Below are positions 22,195 to 34,052 of a stretch of DNA of 64,000 nucleotides, in pieces (positions within the stretch are counted from its first letter, which is position 1; each line of letters starts with the position of its first letter). The stretch covers positions 52,641,563 to 52,705,562 of the forward strand of contig NC_059080.1 in the NCBI RefSeq assembly GCF_020497125.1, read 5' to 3'. This stretch comes from Mauremys mutica. Taxonomy: Eukaryota > Chordata > Testudines > Geoemydidae. The position numbers were made by a program, and so were the translations under genes. The notes under the pieces are model-generated. The model had not been told where the DNA came from, did not search any database, and worked only from the letters and a program-made list of their open reading frames with translations.

Positions 22195-22775
22195 CAGAGG
22201 TGAAAGTAAGCCAGTCCGGTCCGGTCCGGCGTACTGGCAAGTACGCTGTGCTGGACCGCATCGACTTCCACAGCGGGGATTGAAAGGGCTCTGGGCTGCC
22301 CGTGGCTGTGGGCAGCCCTGAGCCCTTTAAATCCTGGCCGTGGCTGAGATTTAAAGGGCTCAGAGCTCCCCGCAGCTGCGGGCAGCCCAGAGCCCTTTGA
22401 ATCCCGGCCACGGCTCTGGCGGCCGGGCTGGGGCCAGGATTTAAAGGGCTCCGGGCTTTCCTCAGCGGCAGGAGCTCTGGGCCCTTTAAATCCCTGCCCC
22501 AGCCCCGCAAAACTCGGGGTTCCCCCTGGTGGCCAGAGCCCCGGGCCCTTTAATTTGCCCCTGAGCCCCAGTGGGCTCCCAGCCACCTCCTGCAGCTGGC
22601 AGTCCCTGGTTGATTTAAAGGCTCTGGGTCTCCCAGCCACAGCTGATTCCCCAGGGCCTTTAAATCTTGAGAGGCCTCGCCTCTTCCAGATGAGGCCACA
22701 CCTCTTCTGGATGAGGCCACACCCCCTCAGGACTCCGGCAGTACCGGTAAATCCTGTAAGTTACTTTCACCCCTG
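22195..22775. mobile_element. hAT-like non-autonomous element with palindromic internal units
   Basis: The left end CAGAGGTGAAAGTAAG (22195) and right end TTACTTTCACCCCTG (to 22775) are inverted repeats of the hAT CAG...CTG type. Inside are several units that each pair with themselves: a GGGCTC...-type arm, a short GC-rich loop, and the complementary GAGCCC arm joined by TTTAAA. No 8-bp TSD is found (catacagt against ctgcccgg), so the insertion has been rearranged or the end misjudged. A related, right-truncated copy is at 61599-62005. Confidence 0.6.
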
Positions 22776-24465
22776 CTGCCCGGGATATCGGGTCCAGACC
22801 CTCCTGCCGGGGAAGCGGGGCACAGGGTTCCAGCCGGGAGATTGGGGCCCGGCGCTAAGGCTGGGGGAGCCGGGCCGGGGATTTTGCCACGCTCAGTCCC
22901 TCGCTCCGGTCAGGATATCGGGACTCGGCGGAGCTGGGCACTGCATGCTCAGGCCCGGGGGTTTCGCCGCACTGTGCCCGTCTCTCTGGCCGGGGGAGTG
23001 GGACCCGGCGCTCCGGCCAGGGGAGCGGGGCCAGGAGATCGGGGCACGGAGCTCCGGTTGGGGCAGCGGGGCCGAGGGTTTCGTGGCTTTCAGCACGTCG
23101 CTCAGGCTGTGAGAGCGGGGCCCGGCAATCCCGCCTGGGGCCGGGGTTTACCCCGCGCTCAGCCCGTCGCTCCGGCAGGGATATCAAGACCCAATGCTCG
23201 GGAGATTGGGGCCAGCCCGGCGCTTCGGCAGGGAGAGCCAGGCACGGCACGCTGGCTGAGAGATCGGGATTCGGCGTTTTGGTCGGCGGACCCGGTCGGG
23301 ATATCGGAGCCCGGCGTTCAGGCGGCACGACGACACCCCCGGCCCCGCTCTCATGGCTGGGCCCCAATCATCCTGCTGGAGCCCCAGGCACCGCTTCCCC
23401 GGCAGGAGCGCCGGGTCCTGATCTCCCGGTCAGAGCGACGGGCTGAGCGCAGGGTAAACCCCGGCCCCGCTTCACTGGCCGGAGCGCCGGGTCCCGATCT
23501 CACGGCCGGAGCACCGGGTCCCATTCCCACTGCCGGAGCCATGTGCTGAAAGCGGCGAAACCCCTGGCCCCACTCCCCCAGCCGAAGCGGCGGGTTCCTC
23601 TCCCCCGGCAGGAGTGCCTGGTCCCGATCTACTGGTCGGAGCGACTGGCTGAGCAAAGCGAAACCCCTGGCCCCGCACGGAGCGCTGGGTCCAGATATCC
23701 CGGACAGAGCAATGGGCTGAGCGTGGGGTAAACCCTGGCCCCGCTCCCCCGGCTGCAGTGCTGGGTCCCGATATCCCGGCTGGAGCGCCGTGCCCTGCTC
23801 CCCCGGCCGGAGCGACGGGTCGCGCTCTCACGGCCAGAGCGACGGGCTGAGCGTGGCAAAACCCCGGGCCCACTCCCCCTGCCGGAGCGTCATGCCCTGC
23901 TCAGCCAGGTCCTGATATCCCGCCGGAGCGAAGGGCTGAGCATGGGGAAACTCCCGGCCCTTCTCCCCCCAGCAGGACACCGGGCCCCGCTTCATCGGCT
24001 GGAGTGCCGGGTCCTGGTCTCACAGCCGGAGCGACATGCTGAAATTGGCGAACCCCCCAGCCCCACTCCTCCAGCTGGAGTGCCGGGCCCCGCTCCCCTG
24101 GGAGGCCCGCTGGGTCCCGATCTCTGCCGCAGAGCCTGACCCCGATTTCCCAACTGAAGCTCCGAACCCGGCTCACCCGGCAGGAGCGCCGGGCTCCGAT
24201 GTCCCAAGCGGAGGTCCGGGCCCGTTCCGCCGGGTCCCGATCTCCCGGCCTGAGCCCTGGTCCCGCTCCGGCGGCAGGCGCGCCAGACTCCGATCTCCTG
24301 GATGGAGCGCCAGGCTGAGCGCAGCGAACCCTCCGGCCTCGCTGCCCCAGCCTGAGCACCGGATCCCGGTCTCCCGGCAGGAGCGCCGTGACCAGCTCCC
24401 CCAGCCGCAGTGCCAGTCTGAGTGCCCAGTTCCAATTTCCCCACTGGAGCGCGGGGTCTGGCTCC
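22776..24465. repeat. GC-rich degenerate array that switches strand near 23.35 kb
   Basis: From 22780 to about 23335 the G-rich orientation is on + (GGGAGCGGGACCCGGCGCTC, ATCGGGGC). From about 23370 to 24465 the complementary, C-rich orientation takes over (CGGAGCGCCGGGTCCCGATC, GCGACGGGCTGAGCG). The units are the same family in opposite directions, so the array is a large imperfect inverted repeat. It resembles the 19.56-21.29 kb array. Long open frames here are composition artefacts. Confidence 0.7.
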
Positions 24466-25541
24466 TGTGAGGATGTGGTTCTGCCGGGACCCAACTGAGA
24501 GTGCCAATTCAGGACAAATTGCTTAAACAGGGCAGTTACAGCCCAAGGCTGGGGTTTTTCCACCTCTAAGGCAAACCAAACCAGCCAGACAAAGAGGACT
24601 TTGGTCTCACCCCACTGGCTAACCACAAGTCACAAGCAATTCCCTTAGACACTACAGTTTCCCAGTATCACCACCAGTCCCACTCGTACTGGGGATGAAT
24701 GGTTATGAAAACCAACACCCCAATAAAGGAAACGGTTCTCTCGATCCCAAAGAATTAAGCCTCAGACCCAGGTCAATATACAAATCAGATCTTACCCACA
24801 AATCACGCTGTTGCCAATCCTTTACAATCTAAAATGTAAAGGTTTATTCATAAAAGGAAAAAGATATAGATGAGAGCTAGAATTGGTTAAATGGAATCAA
24901 TTACATACTGTAATGGCAAAGTTCTTAGTTCAGGCTTGTAGCAGTGATTGAGTAAACTGCAGGTTCAAATCAAGTCTCTGGAGTACATCCCCCGCCGGGA
25001 TGGGTCAGTCAGTCCTTTGTTCAGAGCTTCAGTTTGTAGCAAAGTTCCTCCAGAGGTAGAAGCAGGATTGAAGACAAGATGGAGATGAGGCATCAGCCTT
25101 TTATAGGCTTTTCCAGGTGTAAGAACACCTCTTTGTCCTTACTGTGGAAAATTACAGCAAAATGGAGTCTGGAGTCACATGGGCAAGTCCCTGCATACTT
25201 TGCTGAGTTACAAGGCGTATCTGCCTTCTCTCCATGGGTCAATTGGGTAGCTGATGGTCGTTAATAGGCCATCAAGCAGGCTAGGCAGAGCTAACACCAA
25301 CTTGTCTGGGATGTTTCCCAGAAGCACAGCACAAAATTGAAATATAGACAGTATAGACCCAATACTCATAACTTCAACTACAAAATGATACATATATACA
25401 GACAGCATAATCATAACCAGCAACCCATAATCTGGTCTTAGACACCTTATATGACCCCCTTTACATAAGATTTGGTGCCACTACAGGACTGTGGTTGCAA
25501 CCATGTTCTATATGGTCCCAGATTATATTAATAACATCACA
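24466..25541 (-). mobile_element. Solo ERV-type LTR, 1076 bp, perfect 5-bp TSD
   Basis: The sequence starts TGTGAGGATG and ends AACATCACA and is flanked by identical gctcc at 24461-24465 and 25542-25546. On the minus strand a TATAAAAGG box (near 25100) precedes an AATAAA (near 24845), so the promoter reads leftward. It has no internal genes. It interrupts the GC-rich array, whose units resume at 25547. A diverged relative of almost the same length lies at 53512-54588. Confidence 0.85.
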
Positions 25542-25795
25542 GCTCCCCTGGCTGGAGCGCCGTGCTCCGCTCCCCCGGCAGGAGCACTGGGCTGAGCGCA
25601 GCGAAACTCCCGGCCCCGCTGCCTTGGCTGCAGCACGGACCCCCGAGCTCCCCGCCGGAGCGCCGGGTCCCTATCTCACATCCGAAGCACGAGGAAACCC
25701 CCAGCCCTGCTCCCCTGGCTGGAGCGCAGGGCAGAGCGCCACAAGCCCCCGGCCCAGATCTCCCTGCCGGAGAGCCTCCGGCCCTGCGCCTTCTA
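25542..25795. repeat. Continuation of the GC-rich array
   Basis: C-rich-strand units (GGAGCGCCG..., GGCTGAGCGCAGCGAAAC) identical in style to 23370-24465 resume immediately after the solo LTR's right TSD. The LTR therefore landed inside a pre-existing array. Confidence 0.75.
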
Positions 25796-27088
25796 TAAAG
25801 TGGAAGGAAACAGCAGCTTGAAAAATGTCCCAAAATTACAATGTTATTTAATTAAATATTCCTTAGAAGCTGCTTTTCCTGCTTTTCACCCACTCCTGGA
25901 TCCCAGAAAGGAAAAGCCAGCTCACAGTTAATCTCTGGCCCTGCAGCTTCCTACAAAACTATTTCTTGATCATGCCCCTAGGACCATGTCTTTCTAACAT
26001 GCCATCTTCTTTACTCCAAGAGCATCCTAGGCTCTTCATGCTGTCTCCAACCTCACCATGGTGAGCATGAATTAGTGGCCTTTGCAAACCAGACAAACAC
26101 ACTTCCTGCTTCTTCCAGCTCCCCCAGGGGCTTCTATTAGTGCCACTATTTCTAGCAGTCCACCACGTCGATAAAAGGCTGGGACAAGCAGGGACAAAGG
26201 AATGTGGCTACAGTCCACAGAGTGCAAATGCAATTTATTGTATAAGGCACAAAGAGCATTGAGATGACTGTTGGAATTAATAATATTTTAAATTATTAAT
26301 ATTAATATGGGGAATCACCAATCACTAATTTCATCATAAATTTCTTTATTAAATCCAACGGCCACTTTATTCAATTGGTCTAAACATGCCTAAAAAACCT
26401 AACAAGCAATTTATTACATCCAAACTTCTATAAGCATTTGATCAAGATACTTACCAATGTTCTAATCCTGGGGTGCTTAGACCCATACTGGTTGGCTTCA
26501 ACGTGGTCACGCAAGTATTAGCTATGAGCCCTTTAAGATTTGAGTTTTTATATCCTTTAACAAACAAGTGATGTCACTGCCAATTTCTGACTTCAGCTAA
26601 CGAAATAATTTGAGACAATTCATCCTTATTTCTAGTCTTGATCCAAATAAGATTTACAACCTCCTTTCTTCCAAAGCCTTTGCTTTCTTATTTTCTCCCC
26701 CACTCCTTGCTTGCCAGCAGAACAGTGGGAAGGTTGGAACTTTTTCTTTTAAAACAGTTTTTCTGTCTTGTTACTGCAGCTCTTTATTTTATTAGTTACT
26801 GTCCCACACTGCAAGTAATACTACTTATTATTCTCATGGCCTTTTTTACTCAATGATTGGGGCCTTCTTTACAACACACACACAAACAGACACAGACACA
26901 CCTCCTTAGCCAGCTTCAGCTAACTCTAATTCTTTAATTTTATACTTATTCTACAATGACACTGCCAGTACACAGATGAACAAGAGACAGGTGCAAAGCC
27001 TCTTCTCACTCCTGTGAGGTTCATGCATCAGGAGGCAGATTTAGAAGAACCATCGCTGATGATCTCATGATTTTCGTAATCTTGGGGG
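25796..27088. other. No gene recognised, AT-rich
   Basis: AT-rich sequence with a short CA-rich microsatellite near 26873-26905. A few TATA-like and AATAAA-like strings make an old LTR possible, but I cannot define ends or a TSD. Confidence 0.3.
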
Positions 27089-27667
27089 CAAGGGCGGCTC
27101 CAGGCACCAGCCCACCAAGCACATGCCTGGGGCAGCAAGCTGGGGGTGGGGGCGGGGGAGGCGGCCTGCTGGTTGCCGTGAGGGCGGCAGTGAGGCTGCC
27201 TTCGGCGGCATGCCTGCAGGAGGTCCGCTGGTCCTGTGGCTTCAGCGGCAATTCGGCAATGGGTACGCCAAAGGCGCGGGACCAGGGGGCTTCCCGCAGG
27301 CATGCCACCGAATCCACGTTACCAGCGCACTGCGCGCAGGCGCACCGCTGAAAGCTGCCTGACTGCAAAAAACATAGAGCCACCCCTGCTTGAGGGGAAG
27401 CCACACATACGCACATACTTGTGAGGGGAAGAATTATGCCTCCATCTTCTTCCTGGCAGCTAAGAGGAGAGCTCCAGTCCTGGCACTGGGGGCGAGGGAG
27501 GGAATTGCCATCTTTGCCTGCTATTGGGCATATATTATCCCTGTATATTTTTATAGCTGTACACAGCTACACAGTTTTGGTCTTACTTTCAGTCACATTT
27601 TGCTGCATTACACCTCTATATCTGTATGTAACCCTTTACCAGGTGATGTTGGCAGCAAAAAGGGCCA
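27089..27667. mobile_element. Non-autonomous hAT element, inverted and truncated copy
   Basis: This is the reverse complement of most of 1550-2084: GTGACTGAAAGTAAGACC-type blocks, CAGGTGATGTTGGCAGC and the GCAGGCATGCC region all recur in reverse order. One end (CAAGGGCGGCTCCAGGCACC, 27089) is kept. The other end, about 45 bp, is missing after AAAGGGCC (27667). No TSD is visible. Confidence 0.75.
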
Positions 27668-28113
27668 GGCACAAGTACCTAGGGAAGTGATATGCAGATC
27701 TCAGTGGTTCAGGAGCCAAATTAATGATCAACAGAACAGCCACTGTAGTGTGAGTTCATGGTTTCTGTTACTGTAGTACTATTCATATTTAAATAGTATG
27801 AGAGGGGAAATATTTAGGGTTTTATATATAATATATAAATCTCACAACAAGTAAGTTAATAACTTTGCACATGATGATAATTTAGTTGGTGAATAACATA
27901 GTAAAAGCATCTTGATTGGTTAATAACTTAAATTAAATCACACAGGGCTTTAATGTCATGTGCTGCAAAGAGCCACAGGAGACACATTAAAGAGCCACTC
28001 AGGGCTCATAAGTCTCAGTCTGAGTATCACTGACCTAGGGGTTCCTCTTACAATTCACAAACAGCACCAGCCTGAGCCCCACCCAGAAACTTGAGGGGAA
28101 AAAAAACCCATCT
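27668..28113. other. AT-rich spacer; possible hAT remnant at 27945-28035
   Basis: The part reading TGTGGCTCTTT-like in reverse (CAAAGAGCCACAGGAGACAC, then AAAGAGCCACTCAGGGCTC) and ending GTCTGAGTATCACTG resembles a common short hAT-type repeat that ends GAGAACCACTG. The rest is featureless. Confidence 0.3.
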
Positions 28114-31084
28114 TGTCACATGGCAGAAGTTTTTTCCCCCTTCCCCTTTATCTGACTTGTGCCCTAGGACTGAATCCCTGCTGGCAAGGACCTATATGGC
28201 ACTGGCCCCCAGCTACAGGCACCTCTTTGCTAAAGGCACAGAGTGCAAGGCCAGACCTGAGTAACCTCCAGGAAGGATCCCCCTAGCCAGCGCCATTAGA
28301 GCTGAACTCCTAACTTCGGGGTTAGGTGGCGGAATCTCCGGACTGGTCCCAGACCCTGGACCCATCATGAGAGAGGGGGCAGGGACAGCATCATGGTGAG
28401 AGATGATGCCACAGCAGTTCTCCACTGCGTTCTCAGAGGGCAGCAGCAGCAGCTGAATGTGTAAAGAGTGATCAGCGTGAGAAGCTATTTCTGAATCTGA
28501 ACTCCCTGCATCAGGGCAGCAATCTCTTTTATAAAGGTCACAAGCAGAATTTTAAATCTTCATTCTCCCAGTTTGGTAAAAAGGAAGCTGGGAGTGAGTG
28601 GAGAAAACAAAAAGTCTGCTCCGGAAAGAAGAGACAAGAACTACCCAGCTTGCAAAAAGCAAAGCAGGGTGGCTTATTGCCATTGCAACTGTCACAGTTC
28701 ATGGCAACTGCACCTGTGTTCCCCCTCCGGGGTCCAGCCAAGGCACCCACCCTCAGGCTCCTGGGTCCCCAGCCCTCACCTCTCTTGGGCAGAAACACAC
28801 ATCTCCCCACTCTCCTGACCGGGGTATTTCCAGGCTGCACAGCTCTCTGTCTACACTGTGAATTCCTCAGCAAAGTCAGACTGCCTCAGCAGGCCAGCTT
28901 TCCTTTTCTTCTCCAAGGCGGCAAACAGTGCCATTGCCAGGGCCATAACCAAGGTGCATGGAGAGGGCAGGCGGGCAGCCGCCCAGGGCAAAAAACTGTG
29001 AGGGGCAGAAAAATGGGGAGGAAAAATGATGGAAAAACTGTAGGGGTGCAAATATGCTTGCTCGCCCGGGGCACTAAAATGCCTCATTACAGCTCTGGAC
29101 ACTGCCACAGTTGAACTACCACCCAGCTCTTTCTAGGCAAGCACATTGATTCTTAAAGTACAAGTATTACAGAGAGAAAATAAAAGAACCTACATGCATA
29201 TTAATCAGTTTGCCAGAGGTCGCCCCCCTCCCCCATCTCCACAAGGCCTCTGGTCAGTGTCAGCCCTTCCAAGCCTTCCCTAAGGATGGGGGAGGGGGGG
29301 GACTTGGACAGTCTGTTCATTCGCTGGATCAGAAAGCAGGCCCTGAGTCAGTTTGAACACAGGCTATTTATCCAAAAACCCTTTCTGTGTTTGTTGGTGC
29401 CTGGAGACTCCAGTTTGAACCAGTTGCTATGAGCCTCTCTCTAGGGGACGGGGTCTCTCTGGAGGTGTTACAACTGAGTGACTTTACCTTGCCCCCCCGC
29501 CCCCACCACACACACACATAGTTATTAGTGTCTGGAGGGCTGTGCTCCCCTCCCCCAAGGCGTGCATACAATCCCAGCCCACAGTGATAACAGAAACTCA
29601 ATTAAATAAGGTTTGCTCAGGATATTGCAGGAAATTGCCCCATCAGAGCCTTTTCACAACTCTGCATTATGTATTATTGGTTGCGATGGCTCTGGGAACT
29701 CAGGCAAATGCACGCTATGATCCACCAACCTCTCACCTGGTTGTTTTCCCTCTTGACCAGAGTCACTGCATCTAGTCCATCTAATTATGGAATTTCAGAG
29801 ACCCCAAATTCCTTAGCCAGACCATTTGTACCATTGGCCCTGTTTGCAGCAGAGCTGGTACTCTACAGACAACGAGTACAAGGTGGCCAGACCCTTCGCT
29901 GGGCCCAGTCAGCACAGCTCCATGGTGGAGCCATTTCAAACAGTGGGACGCTAATGTGCACCAGGGAAGTTGTGGGGCACGCCAGCAAGGGCCAAGTGGG
30001 CCCGTTGGTATGAGACACGCTAGTGCAGACTAAATGTACACTCCTCTGGTATGGAGTAAAGCACCGTGTAGACAGGCCCCATGTCTCCCAAGCCCCAGGC
30101 CAAGGCCCTAACCACTGGACCCTCCTTCCATACCAGGGGACCAAGTCTCGTCCTCCCCTGAGAGGCGAACAAACAGCAGTCCATTGATCTAGCTGTGCCA
30201 GGTCCCAAACCAGGGTTTGGGAGTGGCTGAGGCAGTCTATAGGCGTCGACAGGGAATCCTGGCAGCCTGCAGGGAGCTCCCCAGGCTTTGGGGGTACCCG
30301 GGTAAGATGTCCCACTCTTGCAGAGGCACAATGCGTGTCACAGAAACAGGTTAACGGGAGGGCCGTGTATCTGTTTGCCTCCCTGGGAATGTTTGACTCT
30401 GGGAATGTCTGCCCAGCCCATGGCAGTGAGCCTCCCAGCCTGGGGCGACTGACTTGGGTTAGTGGGGCTTCCGCTAGCACTCCCAAAACAGCTGTGTACA
30501 ACACGGCACTTTAAAGTTGTGGCTTGGGCTGGAGCAGAGGCTGTGACACCTAGGGAGGGGGCTGCTGCCCAGGGCTGTGTACACATACCCACAGGGGCCA
30601 GCATGGGAGGATGTTTGTAGAACTGTTTATGACTGAACTATAAAAAGCAAACATTAAAATTCTCTGAATCATTACCAGGTGGCAGAGGGAGAACGTGGTT
30701 TGCAGAGCACGATAGAACATTGTTTTTCAAGCTCTCAGATCACCTCTGCTCCAGTATGAATCAAGGCTGTGAGCTTAAAATACAGCCTATCAAGAGGCCA
30801 AAGTACACTGATCAGCAGACAATTACATTTAAAAGAAAAGTAGAGATAGAATGACTTGGATACACCCCCCATCCCTGGGCAGCCCCAAACTCCTCAACGG
30901 TTTTGTAGGCACATGCTGTAGCTGCTGATTTTCCATATACCTGGCACAGATACTTTATACACAGGCCCCCAAATGCCAAAGGTCTGGGGCTATTTAGAAC
31001 ACCATAAAATGACAGGTGCATACACCTTTTAGATAACATCTGCTCCCTGACAGAGTTAGCTCTGATTTCAGTCTTCTGCTGTAC
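28114..31084. repeat. Tandem segmental duplication, copy 1 (2971 bp)
   Basis: The segment from TGTCACATGGCAGAAG (28114) to CTTCTGCTGTAC (31084) is repeated head-to-tail at once (31085-34052). By eye the copies differ at about 17 single bases and one 3-bp indel, roughly 99.4% identity; most differences lie in the second half. I see no gene inside, although several short frames are conserved simply because the DNA is. There is no obvious homology at the junction (T before copy 1, C before copy 2). Confidence 0.95.
28938..29097. mobile_element. Short hAT-like MITE inside the duplicated unit
   Basis: The ends CAGGGCCATAA and TTACAGCTCTG are imperfect inverted repeats about 160 bp apart. The flanks gccattgc and gacactgc match at 6 of 8 positions, as expected of an old 8-bp hAT TSD. 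The interior is A/G-rich. It predates the tandem duplication, since copy 2 has it too (31909-32068). Confidence 0.5.
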
Positions 31085-34052
31085 TGTCACATGGCAGAAG
31101 TTTTTTCCCCCTTCACCTTTATCTGACTTGTGCCCTAGGACTGAATCCCTGCTGGCAAGGACCTATATGGCACTGGCCCCCAGCTATAGGCACCTCTTTG
31201 CTAAAGGCACAGAGTGCAAGGCCAGACCTGAGTAACCTCCAGGAAGGATCCCCCTAGCCAGCGCCATTAGAGCTGAACTCCTAACTTTGGGGTTAGGTGG
31301 CGGAATCTCCAGACTGGTCCCAGACCCTGGACCCATCATGAGAGAGGGGGCAGGGACAGCATCATGGTGAGAGATGATGCCACAGCAGTTCTCCACTGCG
31401 TTCTCAGAGGGCAGCAGCAGCAGCTGAATGTGTAAAGAGTGATCAGCGTGAGAAGCTATTTCTGAATCTGAACTCCCTGCATCAGGGCAGCAATCTCTTT
31501 TATAAAGGTCACAAGCAGAATTTTAAATCTTCATTCTCCCAGTTTGGTAAAAAGGAAGCTGGGAGTGAGTGGAGAAAACAAAAAGTCTGCTCCGGAAAGA
31601 AGAGACAAGAACTACCCAGCTTGCAAAAAGCAAAGCAGGGTGGCTTATTGCCATTGCAACTGTCACAGTTCATGGCAACTGCACCCGTGTTCCCCCTCCG
31701 GGGTCCAGCCAAGGCACCCACCCTCAGGCTCCTGGGTCCCCAGCCCTCACCTCTCTTGGGCAGAAACACACATCTCCCCACTCTCCTGACCGGGGTATTT
31801 CCAGGCTGCACAGCTCTCTGTCTACACTGTGAATTCCTCAGCAAAGTCAGACTGCCTCAGCAGGCCAGCTTTCCTTTTCTTCTCCAAGGCGGCAAACAGT
31901 GCCATTGCCAGGGCCATAACCAAGGTGCATGGAGAGGGCAGGCGGGCAGCCGCCCAGGGCAAAAAACTGTGAGGGGCAGAAAAATGGGGAGGAAAAATGA
32001 TGGAAAAACTGTAGGGGTGCAAATATGCTTGCTCGCCCGGGGCACTAAAATGCCTCATTACAGCTCTGGACACTGCCACAGTTGAACTACCACCCAGCTC
32101 TTTCTAGGCAAGCACATTGATTCTTAAAGTACAAGTATTACAGAGAGAAAATAAAAGAACCTACATGCATATTAATCAGTTTGCCAGAGGTCGCCCCCCT
32201 CCCCCATCTCCACAAGGCCTCTGGTCAGTGTCAGCCCTTCCAAGCCTTCCCTAAGGATGGGGGAGGGGGGGGACTTGGACAGTCTGTTCATTCGCTGGAT
32301 CAGAAAGCAGGCCCTGAGTCAGTTTGAACACAGGCTATTTATCCAAAAACCCTTTCTGTGTTTGTTGGTGCCTGGAGACTCCAGTTTGAACCAGTTGCTA
32401 TGAGCCTCTCTCTAGGGGACGGGGTCTCTCTGGAGGTGTTACAACTGAGTGACTTTACCTTGCCCCCCCGCCCCCACCACACACACACATAGTTATTAGT
32501 GTCTGGAGGGCTGTGCTCCCCTCCCCCAAGGCGTGCATACAATCCCAGCCCACAGTGATAACAGAAACTCAATTAAATAAGGTTTGCTCAGGATATTGCA
32601 GGAAATTGCCCCATCAGAGCCTTTTCACAACTCTGCATTATGTATTATTGGTTGCGATGGCTCTGGGAACTCAGGCAAATGCACGCTATGATCCACCAAC
32701 CTCTCACCTGGTTGTTTTCCCTCTTGACCAGAGTCACTGCATCTAGTCCATCTAATTATGGAATTTCAGAGACCCCAAATTCCTTAGCCAGACCATTTGT
32801 ACCATTGGCCCTGTTTGCAGCAGAGCTGGTACTCTACAGACAACGAGTACAAGGTGGCCAGACCCTTCGCTGGGCCCAGTCAGCACAGCTCCATGGTGGA
32901 GCCATTTCAAACAGTGGGACGCTAATGTGCACCAGGGAAGTTGTGGGGCACGCCAGCAAGGGCCAAGTGGGCCCGTTGGTATGAGACACGCTAGTGCAGA
33001 CTAAATGTACACTCCTCTGGTATGGAGTAAAGCACCGTGTAGACAGGCCCCATGTCTCCCAAGCCCCAGGCCAAGGCCCTAACCACTGGACCCTCCTTCC
33101 ATACCAGGGGACCAAGTGTCGTCCTCCCCTGAGAGGCGAACAAACAGCAGTCCATTGATCTAGCTGTGCCAGGTCCCAAACCAGGGTTTGGCAGTGGCTG
33201 AGGCAGTCTATAGGCGTCGACAGGGAATCCTGGCAGCCTGCAGGGAACTCCCCAGGCTTTGGGGGTACCCGGGTAAGATGTCCCACTCTTGCAGAGGCAC
33301 AATGCGTGTCACAGAAACAGGTTAACGGGAGGGCCGTGTATATGTTTGCCTCCCTGGGAATGTCTGACTCTGGGAATGTCTGCCCAGCCCATGGCAGTGA
33401 GCCTCCCAGCCTGGGGCGACTGACTTGGGTTAGCGGGGCTTGCGCTAGCACTCCCAAAACAGCTGTGTACACGGCACTTTAAAGTTGTGGCTTGGGCTGG
33501 AGCCGAGGCTGTGACGCCTAGGGAGGGGGCTGCTGCCCAGGGCTGTGTACACATACCCACAGGGGCCAGCATGGGAGGATGTTTGTAGAACTGTTTATGA
33601 CTGAACTATAAAAAGCAAACATTAAAATTCTCCGAATCATTACCAGGTGACAGAGGGAGAACGTGGTTTGCAGAGCACGATAGAACATTGTTTTTCAAGC
33701 TCTCAGATCACCTCTGCTCCAGTATGAATCAAGGCTGTGAGCTTAAAATACAGCCTATCAAGAGGCCAAAGTACACTGATCAGCAGACAATTACATTTAA
33801 AAGAGAAGTAGAGATAGAATGACTTGGATACACCCCCCATCCCTGGGCAGCCCCAAACTCCTCAACGGTTTTGTAGGCACATGCTGTAGCTGCTGATTTT
33901 CCATATACCTGGCACAGATACTTTATACACAGGCCCCCAAATGCCAAAGGTCTGGGGCTATTTAGAACACCATAAAATGACAGGTGCATACACCTTTTAG
34001 ATAACATCTGCTCCCTGACAGAGTTAGCTCTGATTTCAGTCTTCTGCTGTAC
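31085..34052. repeat. Tandem segmental duplication, copy 2 (2968 bp)
   Basis: Direct repeat of 28114-31084, three bases shorter because of one indel (GTGTACAACACGG in copy 1, GTGTACACGG in copy 2, near 33470). Sequence after 34052 (AGTTTTCCTTGGAG) is unique, so the array has exactly two units here. Confidence 0.95.
31909..32068. mobile_element. Short hAT-like MITE, duplicate copy
   Basis: Same element as 28938-29097, carried along by the tandem duplication (offset 2971). It is not an independent insertion. Confidence 0.5.

Noticed and set aside
22842..24626. Several Gly/Pro/Arg-rich frames of 130-241 codons as genes
   Set aside because: These are composition artefacts of the GC-rich array; overlapping frames occur on both strands and none resembles a protein family.
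29863..30504. A 213-codon minus-strand frame, duplicated at 32834-33472, as a conserved gene
   Set aside because: It is conserved between the copies only because the whole 2.97-kb segment was duplicated recently; differences do not favour synonymous sites and no domain is visible.
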